Part shown: positions 1 to 27,500 of the stretch, piece after piece
Position numbering within the stretch: the stretch's first letter is position 1
Layout of the letters: every line of letters begins with the position of its first letter
NCBI GenBank assembly: GCA_020746105.1
Contig: CM036621.1
Coordinates: 23,580,501 to 23,644,500 of the forward strand
Origin: Trogon surrucura
Lineage: Eukaryota > Chordata > Aves > Trogoniformes > Trogonidae
Reading direction: 5' to 3'
DNA: 64,000 nt
Program-made: the position numbers and the translations under genes
The notes under the pieces: model-generated
What the model saw: the letters and a program-made list of their open reading frames with translations, nothing else
Told to the model about the DNA's origin: nothing
Databases searched by the model: none

Positions 1-14883
<14,883 letters not shown>

Positions 14884-16010
14884 CTCACAGAATCCCAGAA
14901 TGTTAGGGGTTTGAAGGAACCTTGAAAGATTATCTAGTCTAGCCCGTCTGCCAGAGCAGGATCCCCTACAGTAGGTCACAACAGGAACATGTCCAGGTGG
15001 GTTTTGACTGTCTCCAAAGAAGGAGACTCCACAACCTCCCTGGGCAGACTGTTCCAGTGCTCTGTCACCCTCACAGTGAAACAGTTTTTCCTCATGTTTT
15101 TGTGGAACCTCCTATGTTCCAGCTTGTATCCATTGCCCCTTGTCCTGTCATTGGACATCGCTGAAAAGAGCCTGGCTCCGTCCTCCTGACACTCCCCCTT
15201 GATATATTTATAAACATTAATGAGGTCACCCCTCAGCCTCCTCTTCTCCAAGCTAAAGAGACCCAGCTCCTTCAGCCTTTCCTCAGAAGGGAGATGCTCC
15301 ACTCCCTTCATCATCTTTGTGGCTCTGCGCTGGACTCTCTCAAGCAGCTCCCTGTCCTTCTTGAACTGAGAGGCCCAGAACTGGACACAATATTCCAGAT
15401 GCGGCCTCACCAGGGCAGAGTAGAGGGGCAGGAGAGCCTCTCTCGACCTACTTGCTACTCCCCTTCTAATACACCCCAGGATGCCATTGGCCTTCTTGGC
15501 CACGAGGGCACATTGGTGGCTCATGGTCATCCTGCTGTCCACCAGAACCCCCAGGTCCCTTTCCCCTGCGCTGCTCTCCAGCAGGGCAGTCCCCAACCTG
15601 TACTGGCACATGGGGTTTTTCTGTCTCAGATGCAAGACTCTACACTTGCCCATGTTGAATTTTGTAAGATTTCTCCCCACTCAGCCCTCCAGCCTGTCCA
15701 GGTCTCTCTGAATGGCAGCACAGTCTTCTGGTGTGTCAGCCACTCCTCCCAGTTTTGTGTCATCAGCAAACTTGCTGACAACATTCTCTAATCCCTCATC
15801 CAGATCATTGATAAATATATTGAAAAGCACCGGCCCAAGCACTGACCCCTGAGGGACCCCACTAGACACAGGCATCCAGCCAGACTCGGCCCCATTGACC
15901 ACAACCCTCTGGCTTCTTCCCTTCAACCAGTTCTCGACCCACCTCACTACTTGGTCATCCAGACCACACTTCCTCAGTTGACCTATGAGGATCCTGTGGA
16001 AGACGATGTC
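14884..16010 (-). mobile_element. CR1 LINE, 5'-truncated, minus strand (younger subfamily)
   Basis: CR1 is a non-LTR retrotransposon that inserts by target-primed reverse transcription and is usually truncated at its 5' end. Read on the minus strand, this copy runs from within the reverse-transcriptase gene ([15 protein letters not shown] at its start) to the 3' tail. The 3' end lies at the left, where CACAGAATCCCAGAAT is the complement of the CR1 tail repeat. The 5' break is at about 16010, where similarity to the copy at 32612-34020 stops (GAC of the DTV codons). It lies antisense to ADK. By eye about nine in ten residues agree with the second copy, so the two are of one subfamily. I saw no target-site duplication, as is usual for CR1. 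Confidence 0.95.
14976..16010 (-). pseudogene. CR1 reverse-transcriptase C-terminal part with one nonsense codon
   Basis: The reading frame on the minus strand covers the FADDTKLGG catalytic box (about 15758-15784), then the thumb and C-terminal part ([61 protein letters not shown]). It is broken once, at 15681-15683, where the Trp codon of the LEGWTGRN region in the sister copy is TGA; otherwise it stays open to the normal end. The endonuclease domain and the first part of the reverse transcriptase are missing. It cannot make a working retrotransposase. Confidence 0.93.
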
Positions 16011-18427
16011 TCTTTCCCCATCCTCACACATGCCACAGTATCAGAAGTAACTGAACAATGTTTTGTGTATTTTTGTATTTCTTTTACCCAAATGACTGTG
16101 AATTTGTCCTAGGAGACAAAATAAGTAAATTTTTTTCTACATGCAGTTTTATATTTTCCATTTCTCTAATGAGAAGGCCACTCTGATTTACTAAGATATC
16201 TTTAGAAGTTAAAGTGGACATTTTGGAGTTGAATAGTATTTACTAATTAAAGATAGACTTTATAATATATACTAGTCTGCGTGAGAAGGGGTAAGTTTAG
16301 ATATCATGGTAAAGTGAAATGACTACTCCCAATTATCCCAAGTATTTTCATGATGTTACAGTCTGACAAATAATGAATTAGTTTAAGAAAGTTATTTACT
16401 GTTGTTCTTTCAATGTAGCATTAGTGCGTTGAGATATATTTGTAAACCCCAAGAACACAAGTCTTTCTCTCCCTGTCATTGCAGTGATACAAATGTGCTG
16501 TAGGATAAAATAAGCCTGTTAGCTTGTCTTTTAAAGATACAACCTGAAATCACAGTCATTGCATATTCTTAGTTCATAAATAAAATAAATAAAAGAATTA
16601 TTTTATGTTTTTTAAACGCAACCCTCCAGAGCTCACCTGGGCTCTGAGATGAGCTGGGATTTTCTGCCTTTTTTAATGCATCTTATGCAGAAGAAATTCC
16701 ACATGATTATAGGTTAATTCCATAGTGTGCAGTAGATGATGATTAAACAAAGAAGGAAACGTGTTGACATAAATGTTTCATGTTGTTATTAGTCATTGTT
16801 CAAGTTTTAAAAAAACTTTATTTGCAAGTTGAGACTACGGTGGAAGTGACATCAAAAAAGCTGACTTTTTTGTGGCCTCAGCAGTTCTCACCTGTGATCT
16901 CAAGATGGGTCAGCTTATTCTGTAACAGCTGCTGAGTTGCTGCAACCTGCAGGCTGAAATACTGAAGAGAAAATAGGCACTGGTTTATTTTAATTTACCA
17001 GGCTGTCAGCTGTGGTAGGTCAGTAGATATGTCATGAGCAACTGAATTTGTTCCTGCAGTGAGGGCAAGGGTTCCTGGGAAAAGGGATTGGTCTGCTGGT
17101 TGAACACTTTGAGCTCTCCTATGGAAATCTGGTCCTGGTTGTAAGTGAGAGCCCTATGCCTCCATGAGAGCCCAGAAAATCAGCTTTTCCTCTCCACCAG
17201 ATACTCATTTCAGGAATCTGTCTGGGTGATTATTAGTGGTGTCCAGCTCTTGTCTGTAAGGGCCTCTGCCCTATTGTGAGAGGGAACTTGGTCTCAGGTT
17301 GTTGCATCTTCAGTTTATGAATATAGCTCATGATGATTGCAAGGCAGTCCAAAATTCAGGAGTAGTCTAGTAATAGTAACTGAAGAATTTGGAACCCTAA
17401 CTTAATTTTACTAATGGTTGTCATACGTGAAATGGAAATATCTTGATAGCATGACGATACGTATTGCCTTTGAAAATTGCTGTGAAAAGTTGCTAAATAC
17501 TGCTGTTTATAACAATCATTCCTGCTTTTTTATAAATGAGATAAAATGGTAATACATCTAAATAAACCAATCTAGCAGTTTACAGATGGCTATTTAAAGT
17601 TGCTTGGAGTTTTTTTCAAATATTTTTAAAACTCGATTGAATTGAAATATTAAAAATGCGAGGAAAGTAACCCATTGGGAATACACTTATGTTACAATTA
17701 TTACCTCAACACCAAACTGAATTATATAATTAATTGCATTTTTTTATACTGTTATATACTTTACAATACAGTAAAAATCTGTTTTTCAAAATTGTTTTAG
17801 AATTTTAAGGTTTTTTTCTTGTACAATCTTAGTTGCCTATAGGAGACATGATCTTTGTGATGTTTTGGAGTCATGGAACTTCCAGTCAGCTGAAAGCTGG
17901 CGTCTCAGAAATCACAACTTTACATTCTGTTCCTTTTTCAGAAGGAGCCAGTTCTAGACCCATTCTTTCGAGGGAGTCTTAATACATAGAAGTGAGAAAA
18001 ATCACATCTATGAAGGGCAAAGGATTATTTTCAAATCATTAGTCTCAAATAAGCATTTGTCTGTCTCAGATAAGTATTTGTTCATTTAGTGATATTATTT
18101 CTGCAGAACCTTTTTTAATGAAAAAAATTTATTTAAATTTTATTACAAGGTAGTGTTCATGATGCTCTAAACTGGGCAATTTATGAAATTTTACCGTCAC
18201 TGTTGATAGAGACATACCTGCTTTCAAAATGCTTGCAGTAGCCCTGTGGGATGTGTGCAGTAGCCCTTGTTTTTCGCTAAGCATGCGCTAGGATCCAGAG
18301 CATGATCCTAGCATAAGCCAGGACTGGCTGGTCACAAAATGAGTATAAATTGGCAGGAATGAAAGGAAAATGTTCTTTCCGCTACCCTATTTCTGGTGCG
18401 GAAGGATAATGTCTTTAGGTATGATGA

Positions 18428-18446
18428 TTTTTTTTTTTTTTTTTTT
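18428..18446 (+). repeat. Poly(T) run
   Basis: Nineteen consecutive T residues; the longest homopolymer I noticed in the window. Confidence 0.9.
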
Positions 18447-18840
18447 CTCAGAAGAGCTAACATGATTTTAAAAACTGTAGAAAGGACAGTTTTTAAATTT
18501 GCATACATAATGTAAATTTGAGCTTTATGCTGGGAATGCTGCTGTGAAGTAGACCAAGTGTGATTTTCTTTGACAATCTAACTCTGCTAGAATTTTAGAC
18601 TAGATGACTCAAAGCTACCCTGCTAAAAATAAAACAGATTTCTGTTTTAAAATCTGAGCTGTACACATACAGAATATCTATGCACATAAAAAAAAGTGAG
18701 GTTCTGTGTATGACACATTTTTGATGGCTTATAACTCTGACATACAGTTCAAAGGTTTAAAGATCCTGAGAACTAAGGTACTCAAAAGAAAAGGTAAATG
18801 TGACCTGGCCATATGAAGCTACGTGTCCAGGGACCCTTAT

Positions 18841-18900
18841 GTCAAAAGCTGTAATATGTCAATATTACAGTATGTCAATAGCTGTAATATGTCAAAAGCT
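18841..18900 (+). repeat. Short tandem repeat with a perfect 9-bp hairpin
   Basis: GTCAAAAGCTGTAATAT at 18841-18857 recurs with one change at 18874-18890, and GTCAAAAGCT follows again at 18891-18900. Within the first unit CTGTAATAT (18849-18857) and ATATTACAG (18862-18870) are perfect reverse complements around a 4-nt loop. It lies in intron; no known element has this form that I can name. Confidence 0.8.
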
Positions 18901-21900
18901 GGATGCAGCAATTGGTGAGGCAGCACAGGCATGACATCCAGGTTTCCTTTTATTAAATACTGTGGGCAAATTAAATTTTAGAATCCATTTGAAGGCTAAT
19001 CATTAAATTCCAAAACATCTACAAAATGGTGCATGGCATGCTTTCTTAGAAATATTGAGGTATAGTCGTTGAGTTTATTCCAAGTCAAGCAAGTAAGAGA
19101 ATGTATCACATAGTTCATTTTTAATTCAAATATGATGGAGTGAGATGGCATTTTGAATTCTCAGTTTTTCTTTTAGCGCTTCTCAATTTTCCCTTCCTTT
19201 CTTTGAAACATATCAATGAACTATTTTGTTACTCCTATCAAGGTGGGTTTTAATTACTCTTTGATCTTTTCCAGAAGGTGTAGAATGAGGGAGAGAATTT
19301 GACCATCATCTGACCTGTGTTCTTGACAGATTTTTCTTGTTTTACTAGCACTGTGAGAAGTGTCTGGTCTTTAGGATGCCCTTAGATAGCTGAAAGCAGG
19401 GATTTGACTACCAAAAAATAAATCTTTTGTTCAACTAAAGACGTGAACCCTTTGTTTCTAACTCTTGCTCTGAATTGCTGTCTGACCACTGAAGTTGAAC
19501 TTCTCTTTTATGGTGTATCTGACTTAACAAGAAATGACCTCTTTCACTTTCCGCTTTCCGTAATCCCCTTCCTTGCCTTTTTTTGTGAGCATGCAAAAGA
19601 TACCGAATGTTCCCAGTTCTAAAGCTATGATTTAAAATAATATGGGTGAGACAGATTAAATAAAGTTTAAAACCAAATCCCACCCTGTTCTGTTCTTTAT
19701 AAGGTTTGTTTAGTGGTTTTGCTTGCTAGTTTGGGAACTTCAAATGGCTTCTGGCACTGGATAAGCTCTGTGCAATTTCCTCTTTGCCCCTAGATCTCTG
19801 CAAGTGTTTGCTTTGGTTTTGCTCTCTAGTACAAGCTCAGTGTCCCTCCTAGAAGTCTGTAGTCTTTCCTTGTTCTCCGACTTTGTTCCTTTTCCTTTCC
19901 TTTGCCCCTATTCTGAATTTAAGAAGGGAGTATCCCTTTTTTGCAAGCGAGCTGCTCCAGGTTCTTGTCAGGAAAGCGGAAATACCCTTCGTCCTCTAAT
20001 GGAGTGACCTCAAGTGCAGTGGCAGGATGTCACATACTAGAAGCTTTCCTTTTTATTTTGACAGTCTGCTCAAGCAAGAGCTGATGGCTCTTTGAATAGT
20101 GCTTGTTACTTCATTAACACAGAATTTGTCAGATGCTGCCTGCTGTGCCAAGTATCATGACCCACTGTCCTTATGGAATGAGTACCTTATAATTCGTTCC
20201 AAAGCTGTTGCTTTATTGCTTTGTTTTGGGAGTGTTGTGGTAGGATATCAGGTCCAGCCTAATCTATAGGGTCATGCTTGAATTGTAGACATCTGCATCT
20301 CTTTTAAGGAAACCAGCAGTGCTGGTTTTCTTGATAATGTACCATTACAAAATATAATTTAAATGTAAAGGAAAATTAGAAGAAAAAGCACTTGATGCTT
20401 CTGTATCTTTGTATGATAGATTCTCCCTTTTGAGGGATTTGTTACAGAAACAGATTGAAGGACAATTCCAAAAAATGCCCGTCTTTGGCCAATGTGGAAG
20501 ATCTGTTTCACTTGGCCCTTCCATGAGGTTGACTTTGGATGTGGGTAAGCATTCATTTTAACAGAGCTAGTATTAGGGATATAGTCAGAGTCGGCGTGAA
20601 AGAAGCGCTGGATACAGCCTTTCCACAGTCATGTGCATTATTTATTTGGCTCACAGCTCAGGGATCCAAATGTTGTTGCTACTGTCAGTAGCAGCGATAC
20701 CAAAATGAGTTTGGTAGCTGTGTATTATGGGAATTGACATCTTTGTTGCATAAGCTGTCTTGTATGGAGTTTTTCAGACCTCTGTTTTCTTCTCCATGAT
20801 AATTAGAATTCACATGAAACCCCAGGGGGTTATCAACTGTTGCCAGTATGCAGACATGAAATAACTGCATGTTTCCTTTAAGTCAGTGCTCGGAACATCA
20901 TCTAAAAGCTTCTGAGAAGTCTGAACATAAATGAAAAGCAATGTATTTGGGCTGAACTTAGTGTAGAAGTGATACCTACAGAAGGATGAAACCTTTGCTG
21001 GAAGTTAGTGCTTAAAATATTGCACTTTGTTAAAAATGATGTGCAGCTTATGATCTTCTTCAGTCTAGGAGAGAGGTTTTATAAGTTGCCTTTTATTGAC
21101 TACAAGTCTGTGCTGTTATTCTGACAGATACAGATCATACCTTTGAGACTTGCATGCTTGTTTAACAGTCGTGTACCTGGAAAATACCTAAGGCTTAAAA
21201 TAACACTATCTGGGCCAGAATGAGGCAATTTAAGCTTGAGCTGAAAGCTTCAGTTCTAAACGACAGTTGCTCTCTGTTACATATGGAAACTGGCTCCAGA
21301 GCATGGTACTAAATATCAAAGGTGACTGGACTACCTAGGGGACTGTGTCTCCTTTAGCAGTAAAGATCTCTCACAACAGCTGTACTTTTCAGAAACAGGG
21401 GAGATATTAAAAATAACAGCTGCAAAATATGGAAAGAAATAGTGAAATTTGGAGATAGAAGTAAGTAATTTATAGGTACGAACTCTAATGTACACATCCT
21501 GACGGAGGACAAATGAGTCAAGTCAATGTAAATCAGTGTATTTTATGAGCATTTTATATCATTTCTGAACATGGCCTAGATTTTTTCCTGATGATCAGTC
21601 CACAGAAATTTTCTTCCAAGGGAAATTGGTGACCTTAGATCTTACTGCCTCCTGAATCACCTGTAAACTTTCAACAGTGACAATAAATCCAGGATGGTTG
21701 AAAGATGGTGTGATTTGTATTGGCCACTTTAGTTTGTATGGATGTACCACAAGTTACATGTGGCCATAAATACTTGAATTAGAAAGAAAGACTATTTTTA
21801 TGTACAGCAGGCTATCAGAGGGAACTCTGAGTTACCAAGTTTGTGCAAGTCTTCAGAATCTCAGATGGTCACTTGCCATGCCTTTGTTCAAAATTGTCTC

Positions 21901-24472
21901 AAGTAAGTATGAGACAAATACTTCAATTCCTTCTCCTTCCCTATCCTGTTGTAGTGTACTGATGGAAATTGCTGCTCCTAAGAGCACTGAGTGGCAGTGC
22001 ATAGATAGTTTTCATTGATAAAGGCGCATTCTAGAATCTTTCTTTTCAAAATCTGTCAGTGGCATCTTGCTGCCTGATTTTGTATATTGAAGTATATTAT
22101 ATGAAACAGTTAAAGACTGCCTTAATTGTTAGGTCAAATATTTTAACTTCATTTCAATGAAATATATTTTTCTGCAGTTCTAGGGGGTTCTAGGAGGAGA
22201 TAAGCAGATGTTATGCTTTAGAAACTTTCAGTGCAAAACCTTCGGTGGTGGCAACTTTAGCCAACTGAGAGCTGTAGTGAAGCACGTGTATATATATGTA
22301 ACTACTAGGATCGTTACTGCTACTAGTTATGTTCAGGTTTTAATTTGCAGGAAGGCAATGTGTTAAAGTATTGGGATGAAAAAAGCAGCATTGTGCTCTT
22401 TTGCTTTCATAAGTAGTGGCTGAATAGACAGAAGCAGTATGCAAAGATAAGCAATTATTATACATTTGCATTTTATTTGCTTCAACTCTTTTTATCCCAC
22501 TATTTTAAATTCCAGAATTTTAGCATTTTTTTTTTACTCTTCTATTTTCATGAATATCGATGCCTTTTCATAACTATTTATAATAATGGCAATTTCATTT
22601 CTTGCTTTCTATGGAGTAAAATAACTACAAATTTAAGCGCAAAGAAAGATAAACATAGTAGAGTTCAAACAAGACTGTAAAAGACAACTGAGGGGACAAA
22701 GATTTTTATTTTTTACTTTTGGTACCTTTATTTAGCTCTGCACTTGGGACAGAAGGTAAAAATAGTTATTCCCGAGGAAGTGGAGTGTCTTTGGTGGAAT
22801 GCTGTCAAACAAGTGTATTGTACCCTCTTTCTCTTAGACCTTTTTTAATTTCATTCTCTATCTGTCTCTCAGTAAATTAAGCTGCATGTGTGCCCATCAG
22901 TTTCTGATCAAGGTGATGGTGGGAGAGTAAGCACTAGATGAGAAGAGCAAGCTTTTATTGTAAAAATAATTCTTCTTTCAAACACTTCCAATAACTCCTT
23001 AAAGAGAAATAGAAAAATTACACTTGGGGCTTGTCGTGACACTGCAAAATTTCTCAAAAATTTGTCTAGACTTGGTATTCTCCTTATTTAAGCAGGCATA
23101 ACACCATTTACTGACACAATTTGTGATACTAGAGCATAATTATTTAATCATGGTAGCAGTTGTGCATACTCATAGGGTAAGGTTTCTTAGGTAGCAGAAC
23201 AAAACAGTTCCATGGTTTTGCTTGAATCTATTGCTCTCTTCACTTTCAAAACTACCCTTGTTTCTTTAACAGGAAATACAGTAAAACATCTTGAGAACAC
23301 AGGTAACAAATTTTCACTGTGGACCTATTTGCTGCCCTCGGTCTAGTGTGTTGTGTCGAGGTGTTGTAATGGTTTCGTGTCCATCATTGATCTTGTACAG
23401 GGCCTGTGGTGTGTTACCTGCACACCAGCAGTGCAGGTGAGGCTTCCAGCAAGGATACTTGGCTTTTGTTGGTAAAATCAGGCCTTTAATGCCTGTTCCA
23501 AGTTGGGGCATTTTGTATGGTATTTTCTTTAAGTTGAAAACTCAATCTTCTGTGTGACAAAATCAATTAGGGATCTATTAAACTTCAAATTTAATATTAA
23601 AGTAGTGATATTTTGGAGATTATATGGGTGAACTGGATTTGAGGCAATGCTTTTGAATTATATCAAGTCAACATCTGCAGAATTTCTTATATTTCCACTA
23701 GGACCAACATAATAAAAAAGTGAAAATTATATTTCAGGATGCAAATATTTTTATGATGTCGGTACTTTAAGTGGTTGTTTTTATCTGAATAAAGAGAAAA
23801 TGGTTGGTTTGTAAATGTGTTGTAAGAATGAGTTGTTATGCACCTGCTATCAAGTCTTCCCTCATTCCTGTGAATTTCCAGTACTACCACCTCATTCTTC
23901 ACAAAAACATTGTTTTGAGACTGTGCTTCAGATAAAAATCAATAAACTGGAAAAGCCTATGCCTAAATGTGAGCCTGTATGATCAGATACAGATTTAATT
24001 TCATTACTTCAGTCTTCATGAAGGAAGTAATGAGTTCTAGGTAGAAGATTTTACACTTTGCTAGTAATACAACTCAACATGATGAATGTCAAAGCAGCTT
24101 TTTTCAGTTTGGGGGCTTTGTTTTTCTTAAATAAGAGTTGATCCAGCATGGTGATGAAACTGAACTACAGGATAGACGAGTATTTAAATATCTCATTCTG
24201 AAAATTAACTGGAACATAACATTTTAAATATCTCCTAACAGCAATGAAATTTAAAGTTAGGTTTATTTCAAAGGCCCTTTTAAGGCATTTTTAGATAGCT
24301 TCTAATGTATTTTGGTCTTGTTAATTTACAAGAATGAAACTTCAAAGCTGGTAAGTAAGAACTGGCAAATACAGGTCTTGATTCTTCAGAGAATCCTTCC
24401 CTCTGTATGTCTTAGGTTTTCTATCAGTATAAAACATAGTACTTCCTGACAGGGGTGCAAGAAACATAAGTA

Positions 24473-24517
24473 TATTCAGACTTTGAAGTAGTTGCTATTC
24501 AGACTTTGTAGTGTTGC
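24473..24517 (+). repeat. 22-23-bp tandem duplication
   Basis: Two adjacent near-copies of a unit starting TATTCAGACTTTG and ending GTTGC, at 24473-24495 and 24496-24517. The second copy is one base shorter. Probably a simple slippage duplication. Confidence 0.8.
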
Positions 24518-27500
24518 TATTTACTAAATACTGTTATCTATGAATTTGAGGAAGAAAATAGAAGCAGCTTTTTGTTTTTCTCTGTCAGTGAGAGAAAATG
24601 AAATGTCAGTGGTATTTTGTGGCTCTTTACGCTCTCAGCTGTACCTTTGTCAGCAAATACTCTTTCATTCCTATGAAACATGTAAAGATTTCAAGGGCCA
24701 ACTTTTTCACGGGACTTTACCAACTAAGCCAGATTTGACAGGGCAAGAAAGAAATTGATGCAACTACAAGCAATAGTCAGTTGCAGGAATACTGAAGTAG
24801 TCTACGGAGTCACTGGGATACAGAACACCTGTGTTCAGAATGTGCTTTGCCTTTTCTCAAGGCTGTAATTAGGTGATCTGGAACAAAACTCTTGGATGTG
24901 ATCACATCTGTATCTCTGATGAGGATATATGTTTTTGTCATGAGTAGGCTTCCCCAACAGAAGTCCTGGCTAATAAAGACACTGTTCCTGTGCTATGTCT
25001 TGGTTTCAGGGAGACTACTTTTAAAATGAGAAATCTGAAATAGAATTAAATGAATTCCCAATCCACTACATTCATGATCCACTTCACTAATTTAAAACCA
25101 AGTGAGAAGAGAGTGTCCCTTAACAATGGGGAGTAGATAGTGGCATTCTGTAAGACTTGACTTGAACAGTAACTGAGTGCCAAAAATTTGCCTAGACTCC
25201 GAGATTGAGGTGCGTAGTGAAGTATGGTACAGTACTGTAAGTGGAAACATCTAAATATTACTGAAATTTAACATAAACTTAGCAGAGATACTATAAGCAG
25301 GGTGATACCAAAATTTCACTGTCATTAACTTAATGTGAGTTAGAAAAAACATCTAGCAATGTTTTCTCCTTTTCAGTACTTTAAAAACACAGTAGTTGAA
25401 ATGAATAAAGGTCTAAAGAGGTGTTCTGTGATTGTCTTTAAATATTTCTTAAAGATATGTTTACACTTAAGTCTGGTTCTACTTAATTCAGATTAGTGCC
25501 AAATCATTTTGCTAGTCTGTGAATTGAATTGCACTGGAATTGCTAGAATTAGTAAAAGTTGTGTTACAATTCTGTTTTGCTTTCATTATACCAAAGGAAA
25601 TTACAGAAGCATCTGAAAACATGCTGTTAACCAGCTTTGAAGTGATATGCACTGTTTAGAATATTTAAATAACTAATGAATCCACTTATGATTTTTTTTT
25701 TCATGTTTTGTAAGAGTATGCAAAATGAAGTCTGATAAAAAGGGCAGACTTTTGTATTGTATTCTCATATTTCATCACATTTTTTTGAACTTGCATGCTA
25801 CAAAAAGGATGTTTTAAATTAAAAGTAGTGTTTGTGGTTGCTTGAAATTCCTCAGAAAAAAACTACTTGGAGGTTTGCAGAAATTGAATCCTGTTGGTAT
25901 TTTCCATTTCATGCATACTAAGTTAAAAGTGTAATATCTAAATATGCCACAGGGGATTATTAAAATTATACAGTTACTTTCTAGCCAAATCTTGAAATTA
26001 TTTGCTAGCTTTCTTACTATAATGTAGTGCTTAAAAACGTGTACAATTCAACAGAAGTTAAAATTGTAGATGGTCTCCAATCTTTCAAATAATTCCCATT
26101 TGGTTGCAAATTCTGTTGCAATTAGAAAACACCATAATTTTTTTTTGTTTTATTTAAGACATAGGAGAATAGATCTGATTTCCGAAAGTGCTGTGTATCA
26201 GCAACTCTTGACTATTTTAAATTCTAGCCAGAAGCATAACATAATTGATATTTATATTATTGGGTACAGCAGCATTCTCAGTGCTGTCATTTTGCTTGTA
26301 ATTTTCTCCTTGCTTGTAAAATTTTGTCGTATTTATTATTTGCACGTTATTCCTAATCAGTTTTACTAATGTAGTAAAAACACTGAAATGTTATTATATG
26401 ATTAGCAATTTTCCACTATATTAATCCAGCATTACATTATACTGTGTGGTGACAATAATGTTTTCTAATGTGGTAATGAGAGAGAGTTATTAACATGTCC
26501 CAGTAGTTAATAGTTTCTTAATTGCAAGATGGAAAAATACTTTAAGTTACCATAACCAGATGTAGTAGTGGCAAGAATTATGAAATGGTGGGATTTGGGC
26601 CATAAAAATATACAGATTTACCTTAAAGAGAACACTGTCTCCTTCACCTTGAAGCTGTTTTGGTTTTATGTTTGTGTTCAGGAATCCTTTAGTTATTCAT
26701 AGGATATTTTATCCATATATTAAACTCAGTTTTGACAAATAGAGGAAGTTTCCAGGTTTAAAACACATTTACCGGCGTGTATTATATGATTATGCATAAG
26801 CTTTTTTTTTTATGAGGAAGGCAAAGAGTCTGTGGTATCCATCTGGGAAAATGATTTTAAATCATTTAGTTCTCATGGCCATGACATCGTATACTAAAAT
26901 AGCCAGAGTGTGAACTAAGAGCTGCACCTTAGCAAGAGAACAGACTCTGCTTTAATGACTCACAACCAGCATAAAACAAGTAGACACATATAATAAATGG
27001 TATATTAAACTCAGTATATTGAGTGGACTCTTACAGTCGGTAAATCATTTTAGAAGTATTGGAGGTGCTTGTAAAATTGGAGGTTAGAAGTCCAAATGGA
27101 GCTTCTGGCCTTCTTTGTGTGTATGTGCTTGCATGGAGAGGGCTGTTTTCTCCTGCATTCCTGTGTGTGTATGAAAATCTTACCAAAATTTTTTTTTTAA
27201 GTGTGGGTTTTTTTTTATTTAGGCTATGCAACCTATTGAGAGCTTGCTTTGTTTTTATTTAAACATTTAAAGTTTCAAAAAATATGTTTCCCGTTTCATT
27301 TTAACAGCTCTAAAGATCACTTGAAAAATAACTTGTAAAAGAGAAAATAACTATAGTCAGTGGGGGAAACAGCTGTGTTTTCAGATCTAAAAGTATTATA
27401 ATCATGTATAAGATAATGAAAAAATGAGTACTGTCAAGTATGTTGACGTGAAATCTTACTACAACAGCAGCATATATTAAGCGTCAGGTGGAAAAAGACA

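Noticed and set aside
15294..15791. 165-codon open frame on the plus strand inside the CR1 at 14884-16010
   Set aside because: It is the antisense shadow of the CR1 reverse-transcriptase frame.
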